Position numbers and translations under genes: made by a program. Source: Epiperipatus broadwayi (Eukaryota > Onychophora > Udeonychophora > Euonychophora > Peripatidae). Taken from it: a stretch of 64,000 bases of DNA. A model generated the notes under the pieces. The model saw nothing but the letters and a program-made list of their open reading frames with translations. It did no database searches and had not been told where the DNA came from. Shown piece by piece: positions 1-12,489 of the stretch. The DNA lies in NCBI GenBank assembly GCA_028023455.1, contig JAQFVV010000157.1, positions 1,426,001 to 1,490,000 on the forward strand, in the 5' to 3' direction. Positions within the stretch are counted from its first letter, which is position 1; each line of letters begins with the position of its first letter.

Positions 1-560
1 TTTTCTTTTACATAAAAGTAGGACTGGGGCTTAGTAAGAGAAGAATGGCATTTGTATAATTATATTTTGACCTGTATTTAAATGAATGTATTTATTTTAA
101 TAAACAGTATTATTATATCACCTTTATCAATCAATATATTTTTCAACTAACCATTTATCTCATCAAAATAAGTGTTCAAATGTAAGTATAACCAACCAAT
201 GATATATAAGAATGGTTATCAGTCTTTCATTACATTTTATGAAAAATTACTAGCAATCAGAGGAAAGCTTTTATTATCAAACTCCCTTGTGTTAGGATAT
301 ATATAAAGCAAAAATATAATGAAATTATTTAACTTATATTAAAAAATAATAGTAAATACATTGTCATTTATTTTTTATATTTAAAAATTAGATCTGAGAT
401 AGATATAAAGAAAATAAACAAGTACATAAAAATATATGTTATAACAGTAATAATAGCTAAGATAACTTTATAAAGCAATGTATTATTTTAGTGCATTCAT
501 ATGTTAAGAGATAGTTTGATTATTAATTGTTTACTATATTGTATTGTTATATTTATTTAG
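1..560. other. intronic AT-rich sequence upstream of the first visible TCF25 exon
   Basis: I see no coding segment or structured repeat here. The stretch ends in a pyrimidine-rich tract and an AG that serves as the acceptor for the exon starting at 561, so it is the 3' part of a TCF25 intron whose 5' end lies outside the window. Confidence 0.6.
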
Positions 561-679
561 CTTCAAAATGCTCTTATTATGTTTCCTGGAATTTTGAAGC
601 CATTATTAGACAAGTGTGCCATTCATTCTGATAAAGAAGTTGAATCCCATTCATTTTTTGGTGTTCAGTCTCAAATCAG
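561..679 (+). CDS. TCF25: TCF25 internal exon (first of three visible)
   Basis: This is an internal coding exon of TCF25/NULP1, the animal homologue of yeast Rqc1, which acts with the Ltn1 ubiquitin ligase and NEMF on stalled 60S ribosomes (known family role). The reading frame starts at 561 in phase 0 with LQNALIMFPGILKPLLDK, which closely resembles the conserved family segment of the form LQ-AL-MFPGVL-PLL, and it continues to SHSFFGVQSQI. The acceptor is TTTAG/C and the donor is CAG/GTAAGT at 680, a strong consensus. The exon is 119 bp and ends in phase 2 (AG), completed by C at 7431 to give Ser. Upstream exons are outside the window. Identification is by recall of the family, not by a search. 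The conserved motif, splice sites and joining frame together make it secure. Confidence 0.9.
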
Positions 680-718
680 GTAAGTTTTGTTTCCAAATCA
701 AACTCTTAATTGAAAATC

Positions 719-1067
<349 letters not shown>

Positions 1068-1585
1068 TTTCACCAAATATTCTGAAGAAATATATGAATC
1101 TGAAATTTTGTAAATAATAGCTTCTAAATAACAAATTTGTTGTTAATTAAAAAAGAGTGAGATAATTTAAAGATTTCTTTAATATAGCAAACAGAGAAGA
1201 ATTACACATGTTTTATTACCCAACATTTTTACAATATAATATTTATTCTTTAAAATTTGTAATATTTATACCAGATTTCAGTTGTTATAAGTTAAAAATA
1301 AGCTATAGAAAGTTAGCATTTTTTTTAACTTATCAATTAAATATTTTATTTTTCAAATTATAAATCAAATATATTAAAAGTAGGATGTATTGTAATATTT
1401 CTTTATATAAAGAAATATACTTACATTTTCTATAGAATAAGCTCTAAATTAAATGTTATCAACAGTTTTTAACCAATAAAAGAATGTTTGATGGTATCAC
1501 AAGATGCTGTAATGCCAAATCAACTAGTAGCTTATCATCTCTATCAGAGTTTTATAGACATATTAACTAATATTTGAAAGATAGG

Positions 1586-1990
1586 TATTCTTTATATACC
1601 TTGAGCTTAATTGTAAATATACGGCATTTAAACAGACTTTCAAGCACCTTTCAACTATCCACCCTATCTTATACCACTGATACACATGACCACACATGTA
1701 GAAAAGATAAGTAATTACCAATATCCATATTTTGTGCTGAACCAGCACTCATCAGTTGGTTCAGATCATCACCTCCCACACATATACATAATCAGTGCTC
1801 ATTTAATATTAAGATAGCAAATCTTCATTTTTTAATGGATAATCTTCAATCTACTCCGATCTCTAACTCTTCAGCCATCCATACCATTGAAAATCTGATG
1901 ATGGAATGCCCAAATCCCATGCTGATGCCAATATTATTGTTATATCCATGTTGACCTCAAGTGACTCTGACCCCTCATGAATACGACCTC
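1586..1990 (+). repeat. family A repeat, forward copy
   Basis: This is one copy of the window's commonest repeat, here called family A. Diagnostic pieces in order are the block GATACACATGACCACACA, then AACCAGCACTCATCAGTTGG, then AGATAGCAAATCTTCA, then a segment ending CCCAAATCCCATGCTGATGC. The same order recurs at 5.9, 6.5, 7.0 and 46.5 kb. It abuts an inverted copy at about 2015. No protein-coding capacity or tRNA-like promoter is visible, and the short reading frames across it are incidental. Family identity is unknown to me. Confidence 0.88.
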
Positions 1991-2014
1991 CATTTTAGTA
2001 CATAGAAGAGGATC

Positions 2015-2838
2015 AGTAGGATGGAGGCATGCATGGGATTTGGGCATTCCATCATCAAATTTTCAATGGTGTGGATGGCTGAAGAATTGGAGGTTGGAGC
2101 AGATTGAAACCTGTCCATTAAAGTATGAAGATTTGCTACCTTAATATAAACTGAGCACTGATTATATATATATGTGTGGGAGATGATGACCTGGACCAAC
2201 TGATGACTGTTGGTGCAGCATGAAATATTTACATTCGTGATTATTTATATTTTCTGTATGTGTGTGGTCATGTGTATCAGTGGTATGAGATAGTGTGAAT
2301 AGTTGAAGGGTGCTAGAAAGTCTATGTTTAAATTCTGTATATTTACAATTAAACTCCAGGTATATGAAGAATGCCTGTATTTCAAATATTTCACATCAAG
2401 CCTGCATCCTGCCCATCCCTCTTCTATGTATTTAAATGGATAAGGCCCTATACAATGATGGATCAGAGTGGCTTCAGGTCAACATGGGCATAACAACAAT
2501 ATTGGCATCAGCATGGGATTTGGGCTTTCTGACATCAGATTTTCAATGGTATGGATGGCTTAAGAGTTGGAGATTGGAGTAGATTGAAGCCTGTCCATTA
2601 AAGTATGAAGATTTGCTACCTTAATATAAACAGCACTGATATTATATATATGTGTAGGATATGATGATCTGGAGCAATTGATGGGTTCAGCGTGAAATAT
2701 ATATATATTGATGATTATTTATCTTTTCAACTTATGTGTGGTCATGTATATCAGTGGTATGAAATAGTGTGGATAGTTGAAAGATGCTTGAAAGTTTGTG
2801 TTTAAATCCCGTATATTTAGAAATAATAACTATAACTA
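2015..2838 (-). repeat. family A repeat, inverted tandem array of about 1.7 units
   Basis: These are reverse-orientation copies of family A arranged head to tail. The marker GCATGGGATTTGGGC occurs near 2031 and again near 2511, giving a unit of about 480 bp. The first unit carries the whole family order in reverse complement, through the region around 2380-2510 that reads CCCATCCCTCTTCTATG. The second unit decays at about 2838. Together with the forward copy ending near 1990 it forms an imperfect palindrome centred near 2000. Confidence 0.88.
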
Positions 2839-3514
2839 TCCTGATATGTTACATTTTATTTTAAATGTAAAGAGTTTTTATATCTTATGACCACAATTTA
2901 GATCTTATTTAAACAAATACTGTAATATTGAACATATTTATTTAAACAAAGACAATTTAAAAATCCATTTCAAGTTCCCTTCTTAAACTAATTGTATTGT
3001 AAATCTATAAATAATGTTACAAACAATTTTAATATCATAAAAGAATGCTACAGATTTTATCTCTATAAATTGCATATAAAAATGATAAAAATCTTTAAAG
3101 TTGGTATTAGATAATCTATTTATATTATACTGTTAATTTTTATTATTGAAACTTATAGCTTATTTATGAAAAGTTAATTTATTAAGAAAAGTATAAATGT
3201 CATTGTGATTTTTGAAATTATAAATACTGACTCGTGTTACACAGTGAGAACTGTATCTCAGATGTGAATAAATATTTTGAATCGGGATTTATTTAACATT
3301 TATTGATGATAAGAATATTGAAGATAATAGACAGTTTAATATAAGTTTTAAAGATTACTCATAAATGAATATAACAATAAATCAGAAAAATGCTTATTTA
3401 AAAAATATGTAATAAATGTTCTATCCATGTCATAATTATTGGAACGAATATTTAGATTTGATTGGGTTTTTTTTATAAAAAAAAAAAGATCCTTTAATGC
3501 AGTAATTTGGTTTT

Positions 3515-3815
3515 ATATAATATGGACGGTTGAAGAGTTGGAATGTGTAGTAGATTGGAGCCTGTCCATTAAAGTATGAAGATTGTCTATCTTAATATAT
3601 ATCTGAGCACTTGTAGTATATATGTGTGAGAGATGATAATCTGGACCTACTGATGATTGCTGGTTTAGCATGAAATACGTATATTGGTGATTATTTATCT
3701 TTTCAGCATATATGTGCTTGAGTGTATCAGTGTTATTAGATAGAGTGGAGAGTGATGGGTCATCTGAAAGTCTGTGCTCATATACCCTTTATTACATATA
3801 TAGGCACAGGTATAT
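3515..3815 (-). repeat. family A repeat, partial inverted copy
   Basis: It contains GCCTGTCCATTAAAGTATGA and the following family A blocks in reverse orientation, ending near GTCTGTGCTCATATACCC. The 5' third of the unit is missing. The closely similar partial copy at 34626-34860 shares the variant ATATATCTGAGCACTTGTAG, which suggests both belong to one subfamily. Confidence 0.82.
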
Positions 3816-5845
3816 AATAAGCCTGTGTTTCAGTTATTATTTATTATTATGAATATTTTATTAGGAATGTATATTGATCATGTTATGAAAATTATTCTTA
3901 AAATTGTTAACTATATTTATAACAATGCCAAAAAACATTTTTGAAGAATTGATGCGAATGAGCATTCTAGTATTTTACTGTGAAATAACTGTGAAATTAC
4001 ATATTTCTTGAATTATTTTATTCAATTATTGTTTTTTATGCCAGAAAAAAAATAATTTCATTCAAAAATTTATACAAGATAAATCAATGTTGAATATTTG
4101 AAAATTCTTAATATATCTTTTCAAGAAAAAAATATTGCTAATTGTTTTAATATATTTTAAATTTCCATATAAACTTGTATGTTCATAGCAATTTAATCAT
4201 TAAAAAATTTCAGGTGATTAAAGTAAATTGAAAAACTATGCTTTTGAATTGAGGTTTGATGATTTAGAGAAGTTAGTACAGTTTAATTATAATGAGATCA
4301 GTAATCTTAGAACAGATTTTTATGGCTTTGAATAATTTACTTTTGCTAATGAGATTCCTCTGGCTCAAAATATAATTTACAATAAGGATGTAATTTTATT
4401 CTATAATTAATGGGCATTTTTGTCCTTTTTTAAAGACAAATATACACTTTTTCCTTTATGTACAGTGGATCCTTACATAAGGATTTGCCATAGTGATCTC
4501 TATCAATTTGTATTCATTATTCATTGATCTTTAAAAAAAAAAATTTTTTAATTTTTTTTTCATTAAGTTATTTGCGATTTTTTAATGGCAGCCATTTTGT
4601 AAGACTGATGACATTATAAGATAGTGACATCATGAAGGCAATGTTATTGAAAGTTAAAATGATAACATTCATGTCAAAAACTACAGTACAATATAGAGTT
4701 TATTCATTATGTATAATAATTATGTTTTTATTAAACCATTAAAATATGATTAGTTTATATTTACTTCATTATCATAGAGTATAGTCTGAAAAAAAAAAAT
4801 CAAAAAAATACCAGTTTCATTTATTATAGTCCATAAAGAAAAATATACTTTGATTACATATAATAACAAAATGCATTCATAATAAATTTTAAAATTTATG
4901 CTTTAATTAAAATATATTCTGTCACTCAATTTTTGCTTATAATTTTTTTAAATATTAATCCTACCATAGCAAAAATGCTGACATCATAAATTTAGGTTAT
5001 TTTCATTAGAACAAAAGGGGGGGGGGGAATATTTTATGCATTATGCAATAGATAATAAACTTTATATGATCAAACAGTACTAAACATAATGAAAATATTG
5101 CCTACTTGTTTAATTTTACTCAGTACCCTCATAACTTATTTCTGACTTAACCAAGATAATAGTGGCTTTCACCACATATGTAAGAAAATATTGGCAAAAT
5201 ATACAAATTTCATTCAATACAGAGCTTTCTAAAAATAAAGTTTGATCATTTACAACAACAGAATGTATTAAAAATAAATTTCAAATGTGTATATTATCTC
5301 AGAAACATAATTTTTATTTAAGTATTTTCTAATATTTTTGCACTTACAGAAAATTTACTTTTCCCTGGGCAAACAAATGTGGTTTTTTTTTTTCTGAAAA
5401 ATTATTGATAAAAAACAAAAAAGAAAGATTTAATCATGAGTGCATTTATCCTAAAATAAATAAAATAGTGCAGCACTGCAAAAAAAAATTCAGTTTTATT
5501 GGTCAGAGAATTCCAAAAATAAAAAACTTTAATTTTTGATCATTAATACAAAAATAAAAAAACTTTGATATAAATTGCATTAAAAGTAAATTTTAAATTG
5601 AACATTGTATTAACATATGTTTTTTTCCCTAAATACTTTGTAAAATGTTTATTCATTAATTATTCCTTTTTTCCAATTTTAACCTTTATTTTTTTAATCG
5701 GATTTTTCACATTTCTTTATATATTTTGGATAATGAATTAAAGTTTTTGCCATAGAAAATCATTTCAATTACTTATTTTTTATACAAGATTTTTGATTTA
5801 TAGGGTATTTGGGAGAACCAATTGAGCTTAAACAATTATATATAT
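3816..5845. other. AT-rich intron sequence with a possible degenerate repeat
   Basis: There is no gene here. Short runs include a G-tract of about 10 bases near 5018 and several A or T homopolymers. Around 4810, 5205 and 5490 there are loosely similar blocks of the form TTTCATT... followed by AAAAATAAA-CTTTGAT, suggesting an old repeat with irregular spacing. That similarity is weak by eye. Confidence 0.4.
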
Positions 5846-5849
5846 ATAT

Positions 5850-6390
5850 ATAATATTTGAGTATAAGTATAATTAATATACTTGGATTTTAAATGTAATA
5901 TAGATTTGAACACAGACCTTCAAGTTTCCTTCAGCTATCCGCTTTATCTCATACAACTGATACACATGATTACACACATGAGAAAAAGATAAATGATCTC
6001 CAATATGTGTATTTCATGCTGAACCAGCACTTATCAGTTGGTCCATATCATCTCTCATGCACATATGTATATAAACAATGCTTTGTTTATATTAAGATAG
6101 CAAATCTTCAAACTTCAATGGACAGGCTTCAATCTACTCCATCTTACAATCCTTCGGCCATCCATATCATTGAAAATCTGATGATGGAATGCTCAAATCT
6201 CTTGCTAATGCCAATTTTATTGTCATACCCATGATGTCTTTAAGTCACTCTAATCCTCGGCACAATATCTTGTCCATTTAAATACACAGAAGGGGGGTGG
6301 TCAGATACAGGCTGAATCTGTAATATTTGAATACAAGTATAATTTATATACTTGGAGTTTAGATGTAATATATTAGTTTAAGAAAAGATT
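5850..6390 (+). repeat. family A repeat, forward copy
   Basis: This copy runs from the CTTGGATTTTAAATGTAATA lead through GATACACATGATTACACACA, the AACCAGCACTTATCAGTTGG block and AGATAGCAAATCTTCA, to the CTTAAGTCACTC-type tail (hyphen marks a variable position) and the CACAGAAGGGGGGTGG segment. A second start (TATACTTGGAGTTTAGATG) follows near 6345, so the array continued head to tail before being interrupted. Confidence 0.86.
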
Positions 6391-6509
6391 ATTCCATAAT
6401 GATTACAGAAAATTTGCTCTAGTTGAGTATGCTTTTGACCGATGAAGCCAGAATCATCACTCATAAATAACAGGACATGGGTATACATGATTGTATACTC
6501 TTTATTATA

Positions 6510-7235
6510 TTTGAAGCTTTTCTTCAATCTATTTAAGTATAGAGGATTTGAATTCAGATTTTCAAGTACCCTTCAACTATCCACACTATCTCATACAACT
6601 GATACACATGACCACACACATGTAGAAAAGAATAATAATCACCAATATACGTATTTCATGCTAAACCAGCACTCATCAGTTGGTCCAGACTATCATCTCT
6701 CACACATATATATAATCCATGCTCAGTTTATATTAAGATAGCAAATCTTCATACTTTAATGGACAGGCTTCAATCCACTGCAACCTCCAACTTTTCAGCC
6801 ATCCATATCATTGAAAATCTGATGATGAAAACTCAAATCCCATGCTGATGCTAATATTATTGCCATGCCCATGTTGACCTGATGTCACTCTGACCCCTCA
6901 TGTATAGGACAGTATCCATTAAATACATATAAGATGGATGGACAGGCTACAAGCTTAATATGTAAATATTTGAAACCAGGCACTCTTCACAAACCTGGGA
7001 GCTTAATTGCAAATATAGAGGATTTGAACTCAGATTTTCCAGCACCCTTCAACTATCCACACTATCTCATACAACTGATACACATGACCACACACATGTA
7101 GAAAAGATTAATAATCACCAATATACGTATTTCGTGCTAATCCAGCACTCATCAGTTGGTCCAGACTATCATCTCTCACACATATATATAATCCATGCTC
7201 AGTTTATATTAAGATAGCAAATCTTCATACCTTAA
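6510..7235 (+). repeat. family A repeat, forward tandem array of about 1.5 units
   Basis: Two head-to-tail copies are present. The marker GGATTTGAA-TCAGATTTTC starts near 6544 and again near 7020, so the unit is about 476 bp, matching the about 480 bp of the inverted array. Between them lies the short palindrome-like spacer AACCAGGCACTCTTCACAAA. The second copy stops abruptly near 7235 inside the AGATAGCAAATCTTCATACC block, about 200 bp before the next TCF25 exon. Confidence 0.9.
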
Positions 7236-7430
7236 AGCTATTTAAAATAAATGTTTATTTTAATTTAATATGCAAATTTAAATATATATATATGATACAT
7301 TGAACATGTTATTTGTATGGTAATGTAAAATTTATGCATTATATCTTAAGTATACCATGTTTATTAAAATAATATCTGATCCAAAATGTAAATGGTTTTT
7401 TTAAATATATGTATATATACTTTTTTGTAG

Positions 7431-7589
7431 CCAAACTCCAGCTCTCAATTTGTTAATTACCCTTTACATTGGACGAAGTTATTCTATTTGGAAAGAACCA
7501 GAAGTATTACAATGGTTGGAGAAAAACACAAGAGAAGTATTGAAAAGAGTAGATCAGAATGATTCTTTTGTTAATTACTGTAAAGAAAA
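7431..7589 (+). CDS. TCF25: TCF25 internal exon (second of three visible)
   Basis: This is the next exon of the same gene. The acceptor TTTTTTGTAG/C ends at 7430 and the donor GTGAGC starts at 7590. With one carried-over base the frame reads PALNLLITLYIGRSYSIWKE, then EVLQWLEKNTREVLKRVD, ending NYCKE plus AA in phase 2. The motif L-LYIGRS-S-WKEP, the following WLE and V-ENTR-like helix, and the order relative to the other two exons are what I expect of the TCF25 domain. It has 52 complete codons and no stops in the frame. Neither splice site nor frame shows damage, so this is a live gene and not a retrocopy (a retrocopy would lack introns). Confidence 0.92.
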
Positions 7590-7649
7590 GTGAGCTTTTT
7601 AGTTAATCTTAAGTATATAGAATATGTTTTATAATAATTTTTTAAATAA

Positions 7650-8520
7650 TAGTATTGCAGTTTTAAACAATTACCCCAGACTAGTCAAAGAAAATACACA
7701 ATCATTGGTTTCCCTACCAAAAACAGATTCCTCATGCACCTGCTTTTAGAAATTATAGCTATAGATATCAGAGATTAAATAGTTTTAATAAAGTAGTTTT
7801 GTTTCAAAAAGGTCAATTAGTAATTATGGTTGTGTTAATAATTGTAATAAAGTAAAGGATAAAGAAAAATATGATTCTATTTCTTTGCCTTTTAAATTTT
7901 CTCCTTATAAAATTCTAAATAAAAATATTAATTTGTTTTGAAAATAAGAAAATTACTTGGAAAAAGGGTATTACTTTCAATAATTTATTAAATAATACAA
8001 ATAGAGGGATTTGAACAAATTACCTGCTGCCTTAGAATTAAGTAATTCAAAAGAAAATTTTGATAGGAAGACTATTCCTGGAATAGTGTACATTATCCCT
8101 TGTTTCTATAAGAAATTATTTATAGGTCAGAGTAGTTTGAGCTTAAATGAAAGAATAAAAATATATAAAAGAAATAACTATCTCAATTCTGTTTATATAT
8201 CCATGAAAGGGATACAGGTCACACTATTAATTTTGATGAAGCTAAGGTCTTCTTTGAAAGAAATGATAAAAATTAAAGAATCTTTTTAAAAATCTATGAT
8301 TCTGAAGCAATTAATTTGTTTAAAATTTCTTTAATATTAAGAGTGTTTTAGGATGTAAGTGGAATTATGGTAATATTTAATATAAATTTGTTGTTTTCTT
8401 TTAGTCTGCTTGCGGCAGTGAAAGCATTGGTTGTGTTTTAGGGTTTGTTGTATTTGGTTAGTCTAATTTAGTGGTGAATTTGGGGTAATTTTGATTATTT
8501 TATTGGCTAGTTTAGCTTTA
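7650..8520 (+). mobile_element. Penelope-like retroelement remnant with GIY-YIG endonuclease domain
   Basis: A decayed Penelope-like element lies just inside the long TCF25 intron. Its best part is the frame 8079-8289, which reads GIVYIIPCFYKKLFIGQS, then LSLNERIKIYKRNN. This is the GIY-YIG nuclease signature of Penelope-like elements: the family form is VYxIPC-C-K-YIGxTxRSLxxRIxEH. The second Cys position is Tyr here and the T-R of YIGQT-RSL has changed to S-L. Downstream, a frameshifted segment still reads like INFDEAKVFFERNDKN. Upstream, 7650-8010, frames such as LPFKFSPYKILNKN are interrupted by stops. The 3' tail near 8400-8440, with GTCTGCTTG-GGCAGTGAAA, recurs at about 11920. It is a non-functional copy. 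Confidence 0.8.
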
Positions 8521-8529
8521 GGCTTTTAA

Positions 8530-10633
8530 TGTTTATATATTGTACTGTTTGGATTTGTATGTTCATTCAAAAAGATTTAGGACCTGAGAGTACCTCATAT
8601 CCAGTCATGCCCGAAATAAACAGGTTAGGAGCAATCGTGAATTTTAACCTATTTTCCCACTTCCCAAATCTTCATCATATGAACAACATCTCTGGTAATA
8701 CAGATGAATTTAATTCATTCCAGATCTGGAGACATAGCAGAGAGACATGATATTTGCATCTAAATGAAACTTTCCACCTAAACAATGAAGGTTGCTACAA
8801 AATACTAAAATAATGCTTAAGGATATGGAGATTAATGAATGAGATTAAAATGAATGATGACTGACTGATAGTGAAATGAAAGAGCAGGCAACTTATAATG
8901 AAAATGAGTTTACATATGATAAGCATGATCTCCAGTAACCCAAGCGTAATGAATTCTTAAAGTATGAATTATCATAAACAAATATAGGTACTAAATTAAA
9001 TAATGATTCAAACACTTGAATAGATTGAGACATAAACTTTAATAAATATATTCTGACGTAGTTATTTATATATTCTAGTCATAGATTTCATGCAAAGAAT
9101 ATTTGATTACATATTTATATGGTTACATAAATTAATATTGTAGAAGACATGGTGCCAAGACAACATGTCTTTTAGGAAATAATACGTATATAAATAGTGT
9201 ATAATCAATATAATATGGTTTAATATGCCAATAATAATTAAAAGAATATTCTCCTAATAATTTAATAATATTAACACTATTTTAGAATTGAGAAAAATAA
9301 ATGACCAATGACCATCACAAAAGATACTTAAAAATTGAGAAACTTTGCTGTTTACAGTTATCATTGAATTAATATATATATATATAATCATAATACAATC
9401 GATGCCATTACTAGCATTCATGAACTATATATATAACGAGATACAGCAATATAATTTACAATACATAGAAGTATGAATATGCTATTATGTGCATATTTGA
9501 CATAACAACATTTTATGCATCCAGTGAATCAATGGAAATTTGTAAGTGCATATAATAAAAGTGAATTACTGATGCATCTGGAAATTGTTCACTTAAAGGG
9601 GTAGACATCTTAATGCAAGCTTGATTAGCGCCATTCCAAGGCTCAGTATTATCACAGCATTATGACTTATAGATGTTAATAGTTGGTTGTGGTGCTAATA
9701 TGAATGGCAGCTGTAAGAGTTCAGTCCACTTGGAGTAAATGGGATGCTTCATCATTTCTTAATAAAGAGAAGAGTATGTCCATGGTTTTGGCAGAGCGAT
9801 ATCTCGAGATGAGATAGGTAGGAAAATGTGATGGGCTGGCTGTCCTGGGGTCATTCTATGCAGAGCATTCACTACTCTAGCCTAAATGTTCTAGGGCACA
9901 TACCCATACCCCTTAATTAGAACAGGTATGATGACAAAATGGGTTTGGTGTTCCGGTGATTAATACTGGCCTATCTAGCAACTCTGCAATAAGTAAGTAC
10001 GTCCCTAAGGAAATTGATATAATTAAAGCCTTAAATAAATCTATCATGTGTAATGGTGTGAATAAATAGTAAACTATATTATAGGCATAATTATTATTTA
10101 ATAACCATTTGAATGTCATAATAATAATAGAGTGTGTTATCCCTTCATTTAAATGAATCCTTTAAATCAGTAATAGAATATTACACAAATTTATGCCTGA
10201 CTGGCATCACAAATGAGCAAGCAGTTGGTCATTGATGTCATTTGCAAATATGACATACATAATTTAATTAGTAGCATTCAACAATTTATGATAAATTAAT
10301 ATTACCAATAAACATAAGTGGGGTTAATAACCACCTGCCATTAAAACATATATAAAATTGCATTTAATCGTTGCTCACCCTGGCAAGCATATGCCTTTAT
10401 AATGAAATTTACATGAATTGGTTAAACCTTCCTTCAATAATGGGAGTGAAGATACTAATAACCAGGCTTGTGATGTTGAGTTAGATTGGCATATCAATTC
10501 AAATCCAAATCAAAATATATAAAACTTAAAATAATATTAATTGAGAAATTTTGTCGCACTCAAATATAGAAATAAAAGAAGGCATGAAATGGATGAAAGA
10601 GATTACAGATTTATATTTTGTAAGGTTATAGAG
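8530..10633. other. unassigned intron stretch of higher GC
   Basis: The part 9590-9960 and the surrounding sequence are less AT-rich than the rest and look like old unique or transposon-derived DNA, but no frame, terminal repeat or target duplication could be supported. Short frames at 8529-8750 and 9913-10119 (minus) match nothing I recognise. Confidence 0.35.
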
Positions 10634-11114
10634 CAGTGGTCTTCAACCACCGGTGCCGGGCCGTAGAAGTTTTTTGCTGGTCCGCGATAGACTGGCAAGA
10701 AAGTTTTAATAACAAAATAATAAGACTTTAAACTTTTAATTAATATAAACAATTTTTATTTATTTTTTTCATCGCACTTTTACCTGATTAAAAAAAAAGA
10801 AACAGAACAAAATCTAATCAGTCATACATAAATTAATTTGTTTTTCTAGTTATCACAGATGTTTATGAGGGGGGGGTAGAATTAAATTTTTTATTACTTT
10901 TCTAAAAAAATTCAAAAATAAAAAAAAAAAGTTTTTTATTATACAAACTCCATATATACATAACTTCATCTAAGGCTAAGCTGTTTACATCTTTAAGAAA
11001 ATTTATCTATAGACTTCTGCTGGTCCATGAAACCTTATCCTTATTTTTGCCGGTCCGTGAAACCTTATCCTTATTTTTACCGGTCCGCAGGTGTGAAAAA
11101 GTTGAAGACCACTG
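10634..11114. mobile_element. hAT-like non-autonomous DNA transposon with perfect 8-bp target duplication
   Basis: This is a 481-bp element bounded by imperfect terminal inverted repeats CAGTGGTCTTCAACCAC and its counterpart GTTGAAGACCACTG, flanked on both sides by TTATAGAG (10626-10633 and 11115-11122). The CAGTGGT-CTCAACC type of terminus and 8-bp duplications are hallmarks of hAT elements. Subterminal GCCGGGCCG / CCGGTCCGCGG-like blocks match the known style of these short elements. Near the right end, CCGGTCCGTGAAACC occurs in a short tandem duplication (about 11015-11090). There is no transposase. The perfect target duplication suggests fairly recent insertion. Confidence 0.93.
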
Positions 11115-11640
11115 TTATAGAGAATTGTAAATAAGAATTATAATATAACACATATAACTGGCATTACATCACCAGTGTGTTAATAGACAGAGAATAGCAT
11201 TTGTAAGATTAAATAGAGCATATATATATGAAATAGAGCATGCAAGCTCTTTAAGGTAGCATTGAATGATTACCTTCTGATGTCGCATAGGTTTGCCGGC
11301 CGGATGGATTCACATTCTTGCAAGGCAGTTCCTGTTAAAGCATGGGGTAGTACTTATTTCATTGGATGTCAGGTAGCATCTTTTCCATAAATCACTTACT
11401 AATTTTAATTAGGCAGACCATCAGTTTATAGCTAATAGGAATGGCATCATATCTTGGAGAAGATTTTAGGAAGATTGGGAAAAAGTGAATTTGGTTCCAT
11501 TACTCAAATGTCATATTGTTGAAATTTTGGTTAATGTGGATTTTGTTAGCCACCAAACTTAGAAAAGAATCTTTTTTGGTGTCAAATTGAACTCTATTTA
11601 TATTCCGCTCAACTATTTTAGGAATGCTTTTAACAAATGT
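11115..11640. other. unassigned intron sequence
   Basis: A mostly non-repetitive stretch with a somewhat GC-richer patch around 11275-11390 (GCCGGCCGG at about 11296). Nothing identifiable was seen. Confidence 0.35.
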
Positions 11641-12130
11641 GGATACCAACTTATTTTGTGTGATCTAAATCAGCAGGAAATATGCTTTTGTTTTTACATA
11701 GAAGATGCCATTGATTGATAAGTTCTTGAAGGTATTGTTCAAATCTATTTCTAATTTAGAAACAGATTTGAAAAGATATTGTTCATGATCAAAATTAATA
11801 AAATCAGCAACTTATTTAAGAATTCTTTTAATATTAAGGGTGGATGGGAAGTGAATGGATTTTGTGGGTAATGTTTAATATTATATATATTGTGTAGTTT
11901 TTTTAGTTCTTTACACTTGAGAAGTCTGCTTGTAGCAGTGAAACCTTTGGTTGTCTTTTAATATTATTTTTTTGCTGGTCTGGTTGAATTTTGGATTTGG
12001 GGTAATTTTAATTAAACTAATGTATTGCTCTATTGTTCACCAAATCTACATTACTCCAATTGCCTTCCAGAACCTTCTCAAGTATTACATCAGCTTCTAC
12101 AACCGTTTTATATTAACTAATAATAAAAAA
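11640..12130 (+). mobile_element. Penelope-like element 3' end, second copy
   Basis: This segment parallels the tail of the copy at 7.65-8.52 kb in the same order: a TTTAAGAATTCTTTTAATAT block, a GTGGATTTTGTGGGTAATGT-like segment, then GTCTGCTTGTAGCAGTGAAA, then GGTTGTCTTTTA and a TTTGGGGTAATTTT block. The GIY-YIG coding part is not recognisable here, so it is a 5'-truncated or more decayed insertion. Confidence 0.65.
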
Positions 12131-12160
12131 TAAAATATTAAAACAAATATAATATTAATA

Positions 12161-12286
12161 TTTATATAACATTTAAGTATCCTATATATATATATACACA
12201 CATATACATGACTCTTAATATATTTATATAACATTTAAGTATCCACTATATATATATACACACATATACATGACTCTTAATATTAA
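12161..12286. repeat. two-copy tandem repeat of about 62 bp
   Basis: The block TATAACATTTAAGTATCC, a TA run, ACACACATATACATGACTC and TTAATAT appears twice in succession with one or two differences. This is a recent local duplication with no coding content. Confidence 0.93.
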
Positions 12287-12349
12287 GGAATTTTAACGTA
12301 TAATTAATTTTATAAATTTAATATTTAAAGATACATATTTAAAATTATT

Positions 12350-12480
12350 AATGGAGGCCAGGAAGAGTTAAGTGTATGTGTGTGTTGATTCTCTGATAAC
12401 CTAAGTGTGTGGAAGTATGGGTTTGAACCTCACCTTATAGCTAGTCATGTCAGACAGTGAAGCAAAAGTCTGTATTTTAG
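12350..12480 (+). mobile_element. degenerate tRNA-derived SINE-like unit
   Basis: The B-box-like GGTTTGAACCTCACC at about 12421 sits roughly 50 bp after an A-box-like stretch, and the surrounding sequence has tRNA-like spacing. The unit is old, no tail or target duplication could be fixed, and the call is tentative. Confidence 0.4.
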
Positions 12481-12489
12481 AATAAAGAC

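Noticed and set aside
6007-6234. 75-codon plus-strand frame and similar frames at 1975-2199 and 46733-46981
   Set aside because: All lie inside family A repeats, occur in both orientations and are not conserved as protein between copies.
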